This document shows, piece after piece, positions 1 through 13,400 of a stretch of 64,000 bases of DNA. Below the pieces are notes generated by a model. The model was given only the letters and a program-made list of their open reading frames with translations. It ran no database searches and was not told the origin of the DNA. The position numbers and the translations under genes are program-made. This DNA comes from Sphaerosporella brunnea (taxonomy: Eukaryota; Ascomycota; Pezizomycetes; Pezizales; Pyronemataceae). Numbering within the stretch: the first letter of the stretch is position 1; every line of letters starts with the position of its first letter. The stretch covers positions 114,554 through 178,553 of the forward strand of contig VXIS01000062.1 in assembly GCA_008704415.1 (NCBI GenBank), read 5' to 3'.

Positions 1-232
1 TCCATCGCGAGAATTCAGCATCGCGCCCGTGCCTGCTCTACCTACAAGCAACGCAACACACACCACCCTAGCTACTATTCTTCTTGCTACGACTCTGGTC
101 ACAACTCACGTCGCATCCCCCGCGACGAGACTGCGCGTACGTGCTACGGCAGGGGGAGACGGACGCCACGATTACCGCTGCGATAACCTCGCCACTTAGT
201 ACCGACACCTGTGTCCCGTAGCAGCTGTAGCA
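1..232. other. Upstream region of the kinesin gene
   Basis: No coding signal is seen here. It is the immediate upstream region of the kinesin ATG at 233 and probably holds its promoter and 5' leader. The window edge cuts off anything further upstream. Confidence 0.5.
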
Positions 233-3200
233 ATGGGGGGAGGTAACATCAAAGTTGTTGTTAGGGTGCGGCCCTTCAACGGCAGAGGTACGGGCAGCAT
301 CGAGCTGGGGCGCCGTCGGCAATGGTGGCGGTGGCTAATGTCTGCAATAGAAAAGGAACGAGGGGCAAAATGTATAGTCCAGATGAAAGAGACGCAGACC
401 GTCCTCACACCTCCTCCGGGCGCCGAAAAGACGGGAAAGGGCGGCGCAAAGGATCATGGTCCTAAGGTCTTCAACTTTGACAAAAGCTATTGGAGTTTCT
501 CGAAATCGGACCCCAATTACGGTGCGTCGCTCCGAGCTCGCGCCGGTCTCTGTGGGCTGGGGGTGGGGAGAGCTGACGTAGTTTGGGGTGGGGAATGCAG
601 CTGGACAGGATAATCTTTACCAAGACCTCGGTGAACCGCTGCTTGACAATGCCTTTGGAGGCTACAACAACTGCATTTTTGCGTATGGACAAACTGGTTC
701 AGGAAAATCGTACTCCATGGTCCGAGGATTTCCAAAACGTTTGCGAATCAATTGTGGATTGGAAAGGCTGACAAGGTCTTCAGATGGGATATGGCGAAGA
801 GCATGGAGTCATTCCAAAGATTTGCCAAAACATGTTCGAGCGAATGTGGGTTCACTCGATGCCCCACTGTGAAAATGAGACTGGTGATTAAAATCGCAAT
901 AGAAAGGGTTTGCAGACTGATCCGCACCTCAAATGCACGGTGGAAGTCTCGTATCTAGAAATCTACAATGGTAAATAATCATCTGGGCCCGCAGCTCAGA
1001 CATGTGCTGATTGCGCTTCCAGAGCGAGTCCGCGATCTTTTAAATCCTTCGACAAAAGCAGGTCTCAAGGTCCGAGAACACCCTTCGACAGGACCATATG
1101 TAGAAGATTTGGCAAAACTGGTGGTGGGGTCATTCGCCGAGATTGAAAATCTGATGGACGAAGGAAACAAAGCCAGAACGGTTGCCGCCACTAACATGAA
1201 CGAAACATCATCCAGATCGCACGCAGTGTTTACGCTTATTTTGACACAGAAGCGGCACGACGTTGAGACCAACATGGATACCGAGAAGGTCTCCAGGATC
1301 AGTCTGGTTGATTTGGCCGGTTCCGAGAGAGCAACTTCTACTGGTGCTACTGGGGCGCGTTTGAAGGAGGGGGCCGAAATCAACAGATCACTTTCAACCC
1401 TAGGGCGTGTCATTGCAGCTCTTGCGGAAGCGTCTTCAGGGAAGGGGAAGAAGAAGGGTGCCAATCAAGTGCCCTATCGAGACTCTGTGCTCACTTGGCT
1501 GCTCAAGGACTCCTTGGGTGGAAATAGTATGACTGCAATGATTGCTGCAATATCCCCCGCAGATATCAACTTTGACGAGACTCTTTCGACACTTCGATAT
1601 GCCGATTCGGCGAAGCGCATCAAAAATCATGCTGTGGTCAACGAGGATCCAAATGCTCGGATGATTAGAGAGCTCAAAGAGGAACTGCAGCAGTTGCGGT
1701 CCAAACTCGCAAGCGGTGGTGGCGCTGGAGAGGAGATCTATGCTCCCGATACACCACCTGAAAAGCAAATCGTCACTATTACAACAGCCACTGGAGAAAT
1801 CAAAAAGGTTTCAAAGGCTGAAATTGCAGAGCAGCTGGAGCAATCCGAGAAGATTCTTCAAGACCTCAACCAGACCTGGGAGGAGAGGCTTGAAAAGACA
1901 CAGGTCATACATAAAGAGCGTGAAGCCGCCCTTGAAGAATTGGGGATCAGTATAGAGAAGGGTTTTATTGGCCTTTCAACTCCGAAAAAGATGCCTCACT
2001 TGGTCAACTTGAGCGACGATCCTTTGCTAGCGGAGTGTCTTGTCTACAATATCAAGCCTGGCACGACGCATGTTGGCAACGTCGAGACATCAACAACGGC
2101 TCAAATAAGACTAAATGGCTCAAAAATTCTCCAAGATCATTGTCGCTTCGAGAACGATAATGGTGTTGTAACTCTCATACCCAACGAAGGCGCCGCCGTG
2201 ATGGTGAACGGTCTCAGGATTGAGAAGCCAAGGCGCCTGCGCACTGGTTTTCGGATTATACTCGGAGACTTTCACATCTTTCGTTTCAATCACCCCCAGG
2301 AGGCTCGCGCTGAACGGGATCGGTTGAGACAGTCGGCAACGATGAACTCCGCCGCCCATCCGCAATCTCCAGAGCACAGGCATACCCCAAGCGGCGTCAC
2401 CTCAGACCACATGGAAAAACTCGACACTGAAAGCAATAGCAGCCGGCCAGACTCGCCAGCAGCTGTACCTAACAGTCGCGACATGGAGTGGTCGTTCGCT
2501 AGGCGTGAGGCCGCCACAGCGTGGCTTGGGGATAGTTCCAAAATTAATACGCTTAGCGATGACGAACTTGACAACCTCTTGGAAGAAATGCAGCGAGTCA
2601 GGGCAATTCGTAAGGGGAGGCCAGACAGCAGACTGGACGATGATGAGACGGAGTCCGTCACTTCTTCATTCCCGGGAGTTCGGGAAAAGTATGCCTCGAC
2701 TGCCACACTAGCTGACGACCTATCACTTGACACTCTGATTACAATGCCAGGAACACCGCAACCCGGTGAGGTGGAGGAGCGGCTGCGTCTTATCAGGGAA
2801 GAGATGCAAGGGCAGCTTGAACAACAAAAAGAAGAATACCAGGAGAAACTCAAAGCAGCTGGGGGTATGGAGTTTGAAGAGATCAAGGCAGAAAAGATCA
2901 AGATGCAAGAACAGCTAGACAACGCGCGGGCCGAGATGCAGAGGGAGCTGGAACGGCAACGGCAAGAGTTCGAGAACCGTCTCGAAGAGATCACGCTATC
3001 CCCCAAAAAGAGCGGTTCGGGCAAAGAAAAACTCGATGATCGGGAAATCAGTCTTGCCAGATTCGTCATTGAGCACTGGAAGCAGAGGAGATATGTTCGC
3101 ATGGCCGAGTCGATATTGCAGCATGCGGCAACGCTCAAAGAAGCCCAGATCATGAGCCAAGAGATGGAAAAGATGGTGGTTTTCCAGTTTACGATCATTG

Positions 3201-5783
3201 ATGAAGGCCATACATTCCAGTCCAGCTACGATCTTGTCCTTAATGGGGTATCGGGCGAGGACGATGAGTTCTTGGAGATGGCCAAAAAGCCCTGCGTCGG
3301 AGTACGGGTGATGGATTTTCATGCAGGCGTCGTACATCTCTGGTCGTTGGAGAAACTTCAGAACCGTGTAAGACAGATGCGGCAAATCTACCAGTACTTG
3401 GACCGTCCAGAGTATCTACAGGTACGTTGCGGTATTGGAATATTCACTGTTGTTTCACTGGTTGATTGTGGGCGCTAAATTACTTTTGTCGTGGCAGCAC
3501 TTCCGACTGGGTGACCCCTTCACTGAACCAATCCTGCCCCAGTATTCTTTGGTAGGAGACGTGGACGTCCCTCTGACCGCCATATTTGAGTCGCGTTCGC
3601 AAGACTTTGCACTTGATGTCACGTCGCCACATACACAGAGCGTGGTCGGCATCATCAAGCTGGCCATCGAACCATCTCAAGCAGAGACACGTTCGACTCT
3701 CAAGTTCAACGTCATCATGCGAGATATGATAGGTTTCGCTGAACGCGAGGGAACCCAGGTTCATGCACAGATGTTTGTTCCAGGAGTATCGGATGAGAGC
3801 GGTGCTACGACCACAACAATGGTGTCAGACTTCGATGAAGGTCCGATACGGTTCGATAGTGTCCACAGTATGAGCTTGCCGCTCGGGAGCCCGTTGCGCA
3901 ATGCAACGCTACGGGTAGCCATCTTTGCAAAGATCACCGCGATGCACTTGGAAAAGCTGATCAGCTGGGATGACATGCGCGATCACAGCAACACAGTGGT
4001 TCCTCGGAAGAAGAGTGCCAGGCTGAACGAGACAGAGTTTTACACCGAAGAGCGGCACGATGTGTTTGCCCGCGTACAAATATTGGAGCTTTCAGAGTCA
4101 GGCGAATACCTGCCCGTCGAAGTTGTGCAACAGACCGATGTAGATCCGGGAGGGTTCCAACTACATCAAGGTCTGCAGAGACGCCTTCAGCTCAGCCTAA
4201 CACACAGCTCTGGCGAAGCACTCCAATGGCGGGATGTGGTAGATGTTCGCATTGGCTCAGTTCGGTTACTCGACCCGCGGGGCAAGATTCCTGACCTCTC
4301 ATCACCAACCAAGGAGGTTCGCCTAAACACGATATTGGGACCCGTTGTCAAGACCAATGCCGATGGCACAAGCACTGTCACGGTGGTGGCCCAGTGGGAT
4401 TCTAGTCTTCACAATTCGATACTTCTAGACCGCACAACGGCCGACAAATACCGAGTGCAGATGTGCCTGCGGTGGAACGTGGTCTCTGAGCGTTTATCCG
4501 AACCGATCCTGTTTTCGCTCGATATCGCTGCGCAAATCCAACCAAGACTTCTTCGCAGCCCGAGTAAATTCATGCAGTTGTGGCACAACAACAGGATTGT
4601 CCATGCTAGCGTGGGCCTGTACCAGCTCGTGATTAGGCCCGCGGCAGCTCGGCGGGCAGGTGACTTGTGGAGAATGAACACCATCCACAGGTATGTCAAG
4701 GGTGAGGAATACCTTGCAGGTTGGACCCCGCGCAGTGTAAGCTTAGTGCGGGATTTCATATCGGCCAAGAAGCGGAGAATGAGGGTTGCGGAAGTGGAAA
4801 ATGCAAAAGGTTTCCTCAACAGTCTTCCAGTTACAAGGACAGTCACACCCACTGCAGCAGCTGTGCGGGAACTCACACAGGAACAGCCAATCACAAGAGT
4901 GGTGAGAAGGGTATTGGGCAAAGAAAACGGACAGGTGTTGCAGCAGGCCGGGGAGCCAATAACGACTAGTCCTGCAGAAACCCCGGCCAATAACGATGAG
5001 GGCGGCGAGGTGCCAGCAGCTGTTGCACGTGCTGCGGGTGCTGCGGGTGATGTGAGCGATGCGGAGACGGAATCGGTAGTGGCACCGTCTGAGCACGAGG
5101 CAGCGCTGGAGGAGCGCGAGCCGCCACCAGACAATAATAGTCAGCAGCCTGAAGATCCAGCGATGCTTGTTTTGCGAAAGTTTGTCGGCCTTTGGTCATC
5201 CTGGAAAGATCCAAGCGAGGTATGCTCCCCTCCGCGCCCCCAAAGGCTCCGCCCTTTTTCCAATCCTGACCATTCATAAGATTATCCTGGTGAAGGAAAA
5301 TACAGAACCTCCGCACAATGGGGCTTGTTTTGCATCGACCGAGTCTCAACCCCCACGATTGATCGCCGAAGTACGACAAGTACCTAAGAGGTTTGTTTGG
5401 AACATGTTCCTATCTGCCACTTTCAGTACTAAATCGCGCGCAGCACATCATTACTTAAATCGGGTTATCTGTTAACACCGGACGAAACGAATAAAGTCTG
5501 GACCAAACGATACTTCGAATTGCGGCGGCCGTACATGCATGTGCATTCTGTGCCGGATGGAGAAGAAATCATGGCAATCAATCTCAGCCAATGCCGCATT
5601 GACCATCAGCCGCAGGTCGCAAAGCTGTTGCGGCGACCGCACATCTTTGCCATCTATGCACCATTGAACACTTATCTCTTCGCGGCACGAGGAGAAAGAG
5701 AGATGATCGAATGGATCATGAAAGTTGATCAATTCCATTTCTTTTCCTCCAGTCGGAGTAATACGCCAGAAGAACTTTCATAA
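233..5783 (+). CDS. uncA: Kinesin-3 motor protein, UncA/KIF1A type
   Basis: Microtubule plus-end motor that carries vesicles and endosomes along hyphae. My model has nine exons: 233-287, 351-521, 601-719, 784-845, 903-970, 1023-3421, 3498-5219, 5281-5390 and 5444-5783. Together they give 1681 residues in one frame, a normal length for fungal kinesin-3. The motor domain fills about the first 370 residues, with the P-loop GQTGSGKS, the switch-I motif SSRSH and the switch-II motif DLAGSER. An FHA domain follows (DNA about 1995-2300), then coiled coils (about 2760-3000), the kinesin-3 middle region, and a C-terminal PH domain (about 5456-5740) that would bind membrane phosphoinositides. The exon at 5281-5390 is the least certain because its acceptor is weak. 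The motor-FHA-PH order and the [12 protein letters not shown] start make the family assignment secure. The symbol is taken from the Aspergillus nidulans orthologue. Confidence 0.93.
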
Positions 5784-6400
5784 AGCGTTATGTCTGTATT
5801 AGTGGAGTGCAAAACATAAATTTTGTATCTATCGTTACGGCCGCCGCCACCGCGCCACCATTGGGCTTTGGCTGTGAATCCCTTCGTCCTACACCTTTGG
5901 CCTGCTTGGGACTGTTCGTCCATACTTGCTTTGCTGCTCTTTTATTTGTTAGAAGGCGTTTTTCTCTTTTTTTTGTGTGTGCGTGCGCGTGTTTTATTCT
6001 AACTACTGCTGTTCCTGCTTGTTTGCGGGTTTTATTTTTGTTTTGTTTGGGGAGTAACAAGCATCCAGCTTGCTGTTTGCGACTGAGTCTTCTTTTTTAT
6101 TTATGTCTATTCTACTAAACCGGTGTCATTAGACGTTTTCACTAGAGGTGGATCGATGCGGTTGCCGGTAGACGTTCGTTTCATGATTTTCGTTTCATTT
6201 TCTTTTTCTTTTTTCATTTTCTCATTTTCTCATTTTCATTCTTATTTCTGTCTGTATCTACTTTATTATTTTGCCCCTCTGTTCATGCCGTTATGTAGAG
6301 GTAATTGCTCAAAGATTGGGGGCAGGAGCGGGGTGCGCGGCGGCGGCGACAGACTTGCTAAACTAGAACTGATAGTAATGGGATTTCTGTTTGGATGTTA

Positions 6401-6420
6401 AAAAGGTAATATTACCTTTT
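6401..6420. repeat. Perfect 20-base palindrome
   Basis: AAAAGGTAATATTACCTTTT equals its own reverse complement. It lies downstream of the kinesin in gene-free DNA. It could form a hairpin or a dimeric protein site. No function can be read from the sequence. Confidence 0.9.
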
Positions 6421-7287
6421 CTTTTGCGATATCTAGGCAAAAGCAAGCACTTAGTCCATACTCAATATCTACTTGCCGCCAGTGACGGGGATATCGGGAG
6501 CTCGAGCGAGAGCGGGGGATTGGATAGTGCCCGACGAGTGACTATCAATGATTATATGCTCCTAATATGTAGCCCTCGCGCGATCAAGCTCAGGAAAACG
6601 TTTTTATTTGGGAATCGCAGCTGGTGCAGAGAAAGGCACAATGCCACACGCCTTGCATCGCACCGAGAAGTTTCATCTATCTATCGTTGCAGAGTGTGTA
6701 GGAATATATCAGGTACCAAAAGGCCAATGAATCTTCGAATCCCATCACGGCCCATGGCCATTCATATGGAACATTTGTTTTCGGATATAAAGTCGCTGTT
6801 TTGGGGGTTGATGACCGCCCGAGAGCGAGCCCTCAGTCGGAGTTGACAGTTGGGGTTAATCAATCGCAATATCGATATGGTACCTATGTTACCCAATGAA
6901 GGTTTATTAGATGCACTTTTGTTCCCCCCCTCTGGCGGCGGCGTGCGGATAGCCATCCAACCCGCTTTCTTTTCTTGCCGGAGTTGCTGGGCGGTGTGGC
7001 TAATCAATCGATCGGTTTCGTTTTGACTTGTAACTGATTTTTTGCACAACTCGATAAAGTGGAAACGTAATCGGGATGATGGATCTTCAGCACCTATATA
7101 GTAGCAGCCCCTTCTTATTCTGTGCAACTACTCTACATGTACTAGAGTACTTACTTACTTAAGTACATTAAGTAAGTACTTCTTGGTACATGCCTGACTC
7201 TCTTCCCTTACGTATGGTCACGAATCTCCTTGTGCTCTCATATCTGGTGCGATTTTCTTTGGTTACTTCGGAAGCGCAGACCCACAG

Positions 7288-7371
7288 TAGGACTCGAGCC
7301 TAGGCAGCTTTGCTTCCACCCTTATGTATGTCATGGCCGCAAGCGGCCGAATACAATATGATTAAAACAAA
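7288..7371 (+). repeat. Dispersed repeat, copy 1 (partner at about 39.44-39.52 kb)
   Basis: The core at 7323-7371 matches 39472-39519 at about 46 of 49 positions, in the same orientation. Weaker similarity extends about 35 bases further left. The core contains the inverted motif GGCCGCAAGCGGCC. The type of element is unknown; it may be the end of a retroelement or a SINE-like sequence. Confidence 0.75.
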
Positions 7372-8554
7372 TCTTAGTACATGTATTTGTACGCCTCATT
7401 TCTGAGATGCAAAAGGTAATGGCTTGCGTTGCAGCATTACGGAGAACTCTCATCACTCGCCAATCACGAACACCACATGATATCGGGCTGCATGCTTGTG
7501 GTGTGGAGCCATGCCTTACCGGTACGTAACCCACTATTGAACTTGATAGGGGCGAGCGGCGCAGCTCCCGAATCGCGCGTACCCTATACCACTCGGATGA
7601 TTTGATCGTTTCCTATCACCGCCGGGGTCGAGGTAGGGAGAATGGCGGCTTGTTCTTTTTTCTCACACAGATTTTCTCCCCCGCTTTCCTTACTTCTCTG
7701 GAGTCGAGCTGATAGTGGCGGAGGGCAGAGGTATTTATGGCCGAATAGCAATCGGTTCTCGGATAACCAAGAGTGAACGCCCGACCACCCGATCGAGAGG
7801 CAGCTGCAGCAGCAAAATGGCCTGCGCCTTAGACGTCGTGATCATGGGCCTCTGACTGGCTGGATGAATGGAACGTCGATTGTATTGGAGCGCCCCGTTG
7901 ATGCTAGATCATCTTGATAGTCGAGTGCTTTGTTGGGGTTGTCGTTGCCAGTCTGATTTGAAATTGACCAACGATACCGCGGCTGCGCTTGATGCTCGTG
8001 ACCCTTGAGAGAACTATGCCATGCTCGAGCATTCATTAGTGACACCTTTTTTGTCATTCATTTTCGTAGCAAAACAGAGCGCCTGTGTAGGTCGCCGAAG
8101 TGTCTACTATACTAGCTATGAGTCCTGGGCCCTTGATTGTCAACTTTTCTGGCATCGCAGAGTCTGAGGGACAGACAACTTGTGACTTCGGACGAGGGGT
8201 TGGTTGCAAAAGTGATAAATAGGAAAGAGGAGCCGCACACGACTGACTTTCAACGGCGTGGGTGCGAGGTGTGATCATATGACACGTTTGTAACCCTAGC
8301 CACAAAGGCGAATCTCTAGTAGCCCTGCGCCACACATGCAATCCAACTGGATTTGGGGATGGATTTGTCAAACCTCGCGTGCGTCTTCTCTTGCCCCAAC
8401 CGTCTTTCGCCTTCAGCCGGGCTGCATCCCGCGCGACACACTCAGCCCCAATTCCCATCGACTTTCCACCTCCTCCGATTGTCGCGATTCAACCAAAACA
8501 CGCCTACAACCAACCATCTTGACTGCTTCCCGTCCTAACAATTCTCTAGCAGCC

Positions 8555-10404
8555 ATGTCGGATGATCGAGATGCTCTACTGTCAAAAATAAGCCAGTTGG
8601 CCGGTAAGGCCGGTCGTTCGCCATCAGCTGTATGTCATTAATGGCGTCAACAGGTCAAATCAACCGCCACAAGAACCAGCAGGAACAGCCTCCGAGACCC
8701 GCCTCAGCTCCCTACCCGAGCTATCCAGGTCGTCCCCCCCCCCCCCCAACCAATCTACCCTATCATTGTTTATTGCCTGCCTCGCGTCACTGACCTCTTG
8801 CACAGCTTCTAGAGGTCGCGGAAGTCCTTATTGGCAACAGTCGCAGAGCCGCGGTGGGTACGCGTCGTGGGGTGGCAGAGGCCGAGGCCGAGGGGCAGTG
8901 CCAGTCCACCACAACAAGACCCTGGTGATCAACAACAAGTCCGTCCCTACTTCCACTTCTCCTGTTGCTGCTGCTGCGGCGGCGGCGGTGGGGACTACAA
9001 ACGCGCCGGTTTCTCCGTCATCTGCAGCTACCGGCCCAAGACCTGCAGGACCCACTCCGGACGCCAATAGCACCTCCGCAGCCCCAGCAGGGTGGGTGGC
9101 GAAGCGCGATCGGCAAAGTATGCAGTTAATCAACACTTCTATCTTTGACAAGCACGTTCAGAATCGCACCACGGCGGCGACTGAGGCTCTCCGCGAGGGC
9201 CTCAAGAGAAAAGAGGCACGTGAAAAGTTAAAGCTTAACCGAGTCTTGCAGGACTCCCACGGCCATCCTACACGCGAGATTACGCTCGGCGGTGAGCGGT
9301 ACGCGATCACTGCTGGCGGAAATAAATTAGTGAAACTTTGGGGTGAGGATTGCATCCTCCACTTGTGTTCTAGTCGGACTGAATTAACAGAGCGGGGTTG
9401 TTTAGACGCAGGCCACCCGAAAACTTCCACCCCGAAAAAGGCTATCATTGGCGGCATTCAATACCAGCGGAGTCGCAATGGAAATCTCGTACGAGCAAAC
9501 ATAATGCGGGCATCTCGGTCAGTTCAACATATTCGTTTATGCTTTACCAACAACGGCCAACGAACACTAACACATGGCCGCTGCGGACTCCAACACTACA
9601 GGCTTTCAAAGCGCACCGTTCCGAAATCTACCGAACCGTGCAAGTATTATTCTACAACTGGTATCGACTGCCTTCCTAGATTGTTGACTTGGACTCCCTC
9701 AGTGGAGACCAAGCTTTTTATACGGGGCGGTTACGGAGACGCTGGTCAAATCACGTTATCGGCTGCCCCTCTATATTCCAATGAGTGCATAAACTAACAA
9801 AACGTTTAACCGTTGATGTGTAGGTCAATGCAGGCACGGACTGTCATGTCCCTACGTTCACGACCCCATCAAGGTCGCCATCTGCCCGCGATATCTGTCG
9901 TCTGGTACTTGTCCCGATGGCGACATGTGCGACCTTTCGCATGAACCAACCCCGCATAGAGTTCCGGCATGTCACCACTTTCTCCGTGGTAATTGCGTCA
10001 ATCCCGAGTGCCGGTATGCACATATTCGCGTCAACCCCGGAGCGCCCGTCTGTCGCCCATTTGCAACGTTGGGATATTGCCCGAAGGGTGCTGAGTGCGC
10101 TGAGCGACATGTGTACGAATGTCCAGAATATGCTGAAAAGGGAACGTGCAACATCAAAGGTTGCAAACTGCAGCATGTTGAGCATGCGGGCAGAAGAAGA
10201 GCTGCCGCTGCTGCCGCTGCAAGCGCATACAAGAGGAGGGAGTCATCAGATAACACCAGCGATAATGATTCTAGTGACGCCGAGGAAAATGACGGATCTA
10301 CCGTCAGCGATGTGGATTCTGATATCTTCTCTGACCTCGACATTGCCGAGGGCAACGATGATGAAAATGACGGAGATCTAGCTCAAGACTTTATCAAACT
10401 CTGA
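8555..10404 (+). CDS. CCCH zinc-finger protein with five fingers, ZC3H3-like
   Basis: Likely nuclear RNA-binding protein of the ZC3H3 type, a family linked to mRNA polyadenylation and export. Six exons (8555-8603, 8654-8728, 8806-9342, 9412-9517, 9602-9660, 9824-10404) give 468 residues. The N-terminal half is low complexity, with RG-rich and Ala-rich stretches. A conserved TPKKAIIGGIQYQRSRNGNL segment precedes five tandem CCCH fingers. The first starts with CKYY at the end of exon 5, and the last is CPEY...CKLQH at about 10117-10175. The tail is acidic and Ser/Asp-rich. The first finger is split by intron 5, so it appears only after splicing. Introns 3 (69 nt) and 4 (84 nt) are multiples of three without stops, so retaining them would only insert residues. 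The five-finger layout supports the family; the exact function is inferred. Confidence 0.88.
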
Positions 10405-13400
10405 TCGGACCAAAAAATCCCATTCCCATAATTCCATCAGGCAGCAGCTAAAGTACAGGTTTACGCACTATTTTTTTTTTTTTCTCTGTCGCCCCTCTCG
10501 GGCTCGGAAGCGTTGAAAACACGGAGTTTGGTGGAACTGGTGGCTTTCTTGAATTCTGAGTTGATTGGGTCATTGGCGTTCGTTGGTGTTTGTTGGCGTC
10601 GGTTTGAAGGCGGGCGCGCCTTTGATCACCTCCGGCGGGAAGATCAAGCAACAAGCGTATGCGGGTGGGGAACAGGGGATGATAAGGAAGTTCTGGTGCA
10701 TCCCCGCACTCTTCGGGGCATGTGCGGATGCGTAATACCATAGCTTTTAGTAGATTGAATTTTTGGTGTATGTAAATTTACCTACACTTCGTGACTCGTG
10801 ATTGTTTTTTTCCATGATCATCATCCTAAGCATTCACTCAGCATCAAGAGTGATAACCATAAAACGGTTCGCTTGCTGGGCGGTGGTGTGTTGCGTGATT
10901 CATTCCTCCGTCCGGATGGAGTAGTGACGTCCTGCGCTTCCTGCAGCAGTTGCGAAACACAAAGCACCGACGATCAAGATTCCAGGCCTTATCAGGGTAC
11001 CTATGCCGTGGATATTGAAGTGCGAGTCCTCTTTTTTTTTTTCCTCTACCTAGTCGAACGACGACCGGACGAAAACGCAGCATATGGTGGGAGAGAAGTG
11101 GCATCGTGGTCAGTTTGTCTGAGACCCCCCCGCCCTCCATCGGCAGATCGATCACACACTACTCTTCTTCCCGTCGGCAGTGTGATTTTTTTTTTCCTTC
11201 GCCCCTCCCTCTCTCCACTTGTGTGCGTGTGTTCTGCTCTGTCTTGGGAAGTCCAGCCCAGAAAGGGAACAGGGTCAGGGAAAGATCGACGGCCTATGAG
11301 CGCACGGCCCTGGGGTGTGCTTGATCAGGCCAGAGGGGGGGATCGGAGCTAAACTATATCTGGTGAATTTTCCTTTTTGAGCAATGGTGGCTCTTTTTTG
11401 CGCCCGTCTGGATAGAATCGGGGAACCACAACTTTAATCGTTGTGGAGTCTTGGATTCTCGGATTCTCCCTACAGCCACAGTTTGTTTTCTCGTGAGTGG
11501 GCTTTAGCTTTCAGATGAGGATGAAGATGCAGGGAAATCTTAAATTCTTTGGGCCGTCAACAGCGCTCATGTGAACCAGGTTGACGTTGTGTGATGAGCA
11601 TTTCAGCCTCACTTACACATGTTTACCTTGGCCAGTTCCTGCAAGCCAAAGGTGTATATGTGTACATGTACGAGTACTCTCATATGTTCGGGTTTAGTCA
11701 TTTGATCGAACGGTAAACTCCTACAACACTGGTTGCTCGTGCACATATGCGTCGAACAATGCCACTATCTCCGTAAACCCGCTCAAGGCGAAACTCGAAT
11801 ATGTTGGAGTTCCCTGCTATACAAGTAATCATGTTAACATATACGCACTGTGCCATCCGGTAGTGAGCTGACTCGTACTCTACGTCGCTTGAGATCAAAA
11901 GTCCCAAGACCCCTGTCCTACGATTGGTCGACGGCTCTGTTGTTGATCTCCCGTTACTCACTTAACCCCATTTGGACGGGACGAAGCGAAATTGAAAGCA
12001 ACGAGAGGTTAGTAAACTGTAACTGTACTCAAGCGGGTCGTTTTTGGTGCATACAAGTGTTACTATGGGTACAACGGGTACGAGTTTTTTGTCGCGGTGG
12101 TCCTTCGTGCGGAGACGAGGTTGAAAAGGCTTCGCAGCTCAGCTAGACCCCCGGAAAAAACAAACAAACTAGAAAGCCTCTTGGCATACGTAATGATGTT
12201 TATGCGTTGCGCTCACGTTTTGCCCGTTGCAAACACGCTGCCGGGACACACGCCGCTTTTACACCCATGCATGAATTTGCGATTTTTTTTTATCCTATGG
12301 ACACCTAAACGCGGTTGGCTTTGGGTACCTGACTTTGGACGGGTTTACGCACCCACAAAAAAGTAATTCGATCGATTTACAGACTCCATTTGTCGAATCT
12401 CCTCCTGGTTGTGGCCATAAACCACCGGCTGTTTGAGCACCAATGTCGCTAAGTGAAGATTCACACTCGACCGGTACAGGGGTATTTTGTATGTCGCGAC
12501 CCACCGTTTTTAGGTGTCCCCAACCATAAGATTTTCGGATCGAGCTTCTTAGCGATCGAAGAGGAGGCGGACAGTCGTGTCAAGTGTGTGCTCCTGCGCT
12601 CCCTCTCTCTGTCTCTCAACTCAGCCTCGCGGAGGGGTGGAATGCCTGTTAACGTTGTTGTCTGTCGTCAAACGAGAGATGTTCAAACGAACGGCTGGCC
12701 AAGCCTCAGGAGGATGCACACAGCCGAATACCGTCGGCACTCGGGAGGAGAAACAGATCGAGCAACCGCGCGCACTTCACTCGCCTCACCAGCCACACTG
12801 CCACAGAGTTACCCCCACCTTAGAAAGGATGTGATGGTTTCAAATCGCCAGTGGGTTTTGAGTTTCTGATCGCGAGCGCTATTTTGTTCGTTACCTGTTA
12901 TAACTAGAGCGCGAGGGTAGGTAAAGAGAGACAAAGAAAAAAAATAACCTCGTTTAGATAACATATCATGACCACCACCACACGTTTGACGCCTTCTGAC
13001 TCGACGGGCGCGCGCGGGCCGTTCAGCTTTGCGAATCGAATCATAAACTAGTGGTTTGGGATTGTTCCGGTGATGTACCCCAGGTGATGAGGGATCACCG
13101 GTTATCCATAGGCCGAATGGTGAAAGCGAAGGCGCGTGATGAGGAAGGGTTCGTTCGGTTCCCTTTCTTCAAAGGATATCGCGGGTATCCTTTTGTTGGG
13201 GTGGAATAATTGTTCGACAATGCGTTTCGGCTATTGGCTAAACGCCCACGGCGTTTTGACCAGACCAGACGTGACCCTGGAAGGCAACCTGAGTCGGTAC
13301 ATGCTCTTTCTCTCTGCCGTTGCGGCGAGGAGTGCTGCATGGCCATTCTGGAGTCTAGAAGTGAGTTACAAAGATGGGGGGGTTCGATCGACGTTGTTGT

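Larger units (their letters stand above)
5784..8554. other. Intergenic region between the kinesin and the CCCH gene
   Basis: 2.8 kb without a supportable gene. The first 500 bases are T-rich with repeated CATTTTCT-like units and probably hold the kinesin 3' UTR. A perfect 20-base palindrome lies at 6401-6420, an imperfect inverted repeat built of TACTTA units at about 7145-7182, and one copy of a dispersed repeat at 7288-7371. The bases before 8555 are presumably the promoter of the zinc-finger gene. Confidence 0.6.

Noticed and set aside
2290..3198. 302-codon open frame on the minus strand
   Set aside because: Antisense shadow of the kinesin gene; Ser-rich with no family similarity.
6391..6846. 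151-codon frame next to the TAATATTAC palindrome, considered as a replication protein
   Set aside because: No Rep or helicase motif is present.
7260..7320. Possible tRNA-like T-arm (reverse strand, ctcgagt loop)
   Set aside because: No matching acceptor, D or anticodon arm could be found.
10798..11352. 184-codon plus-strand open frame
   Set aside because: Composition of random T-rich DNA; no domain.
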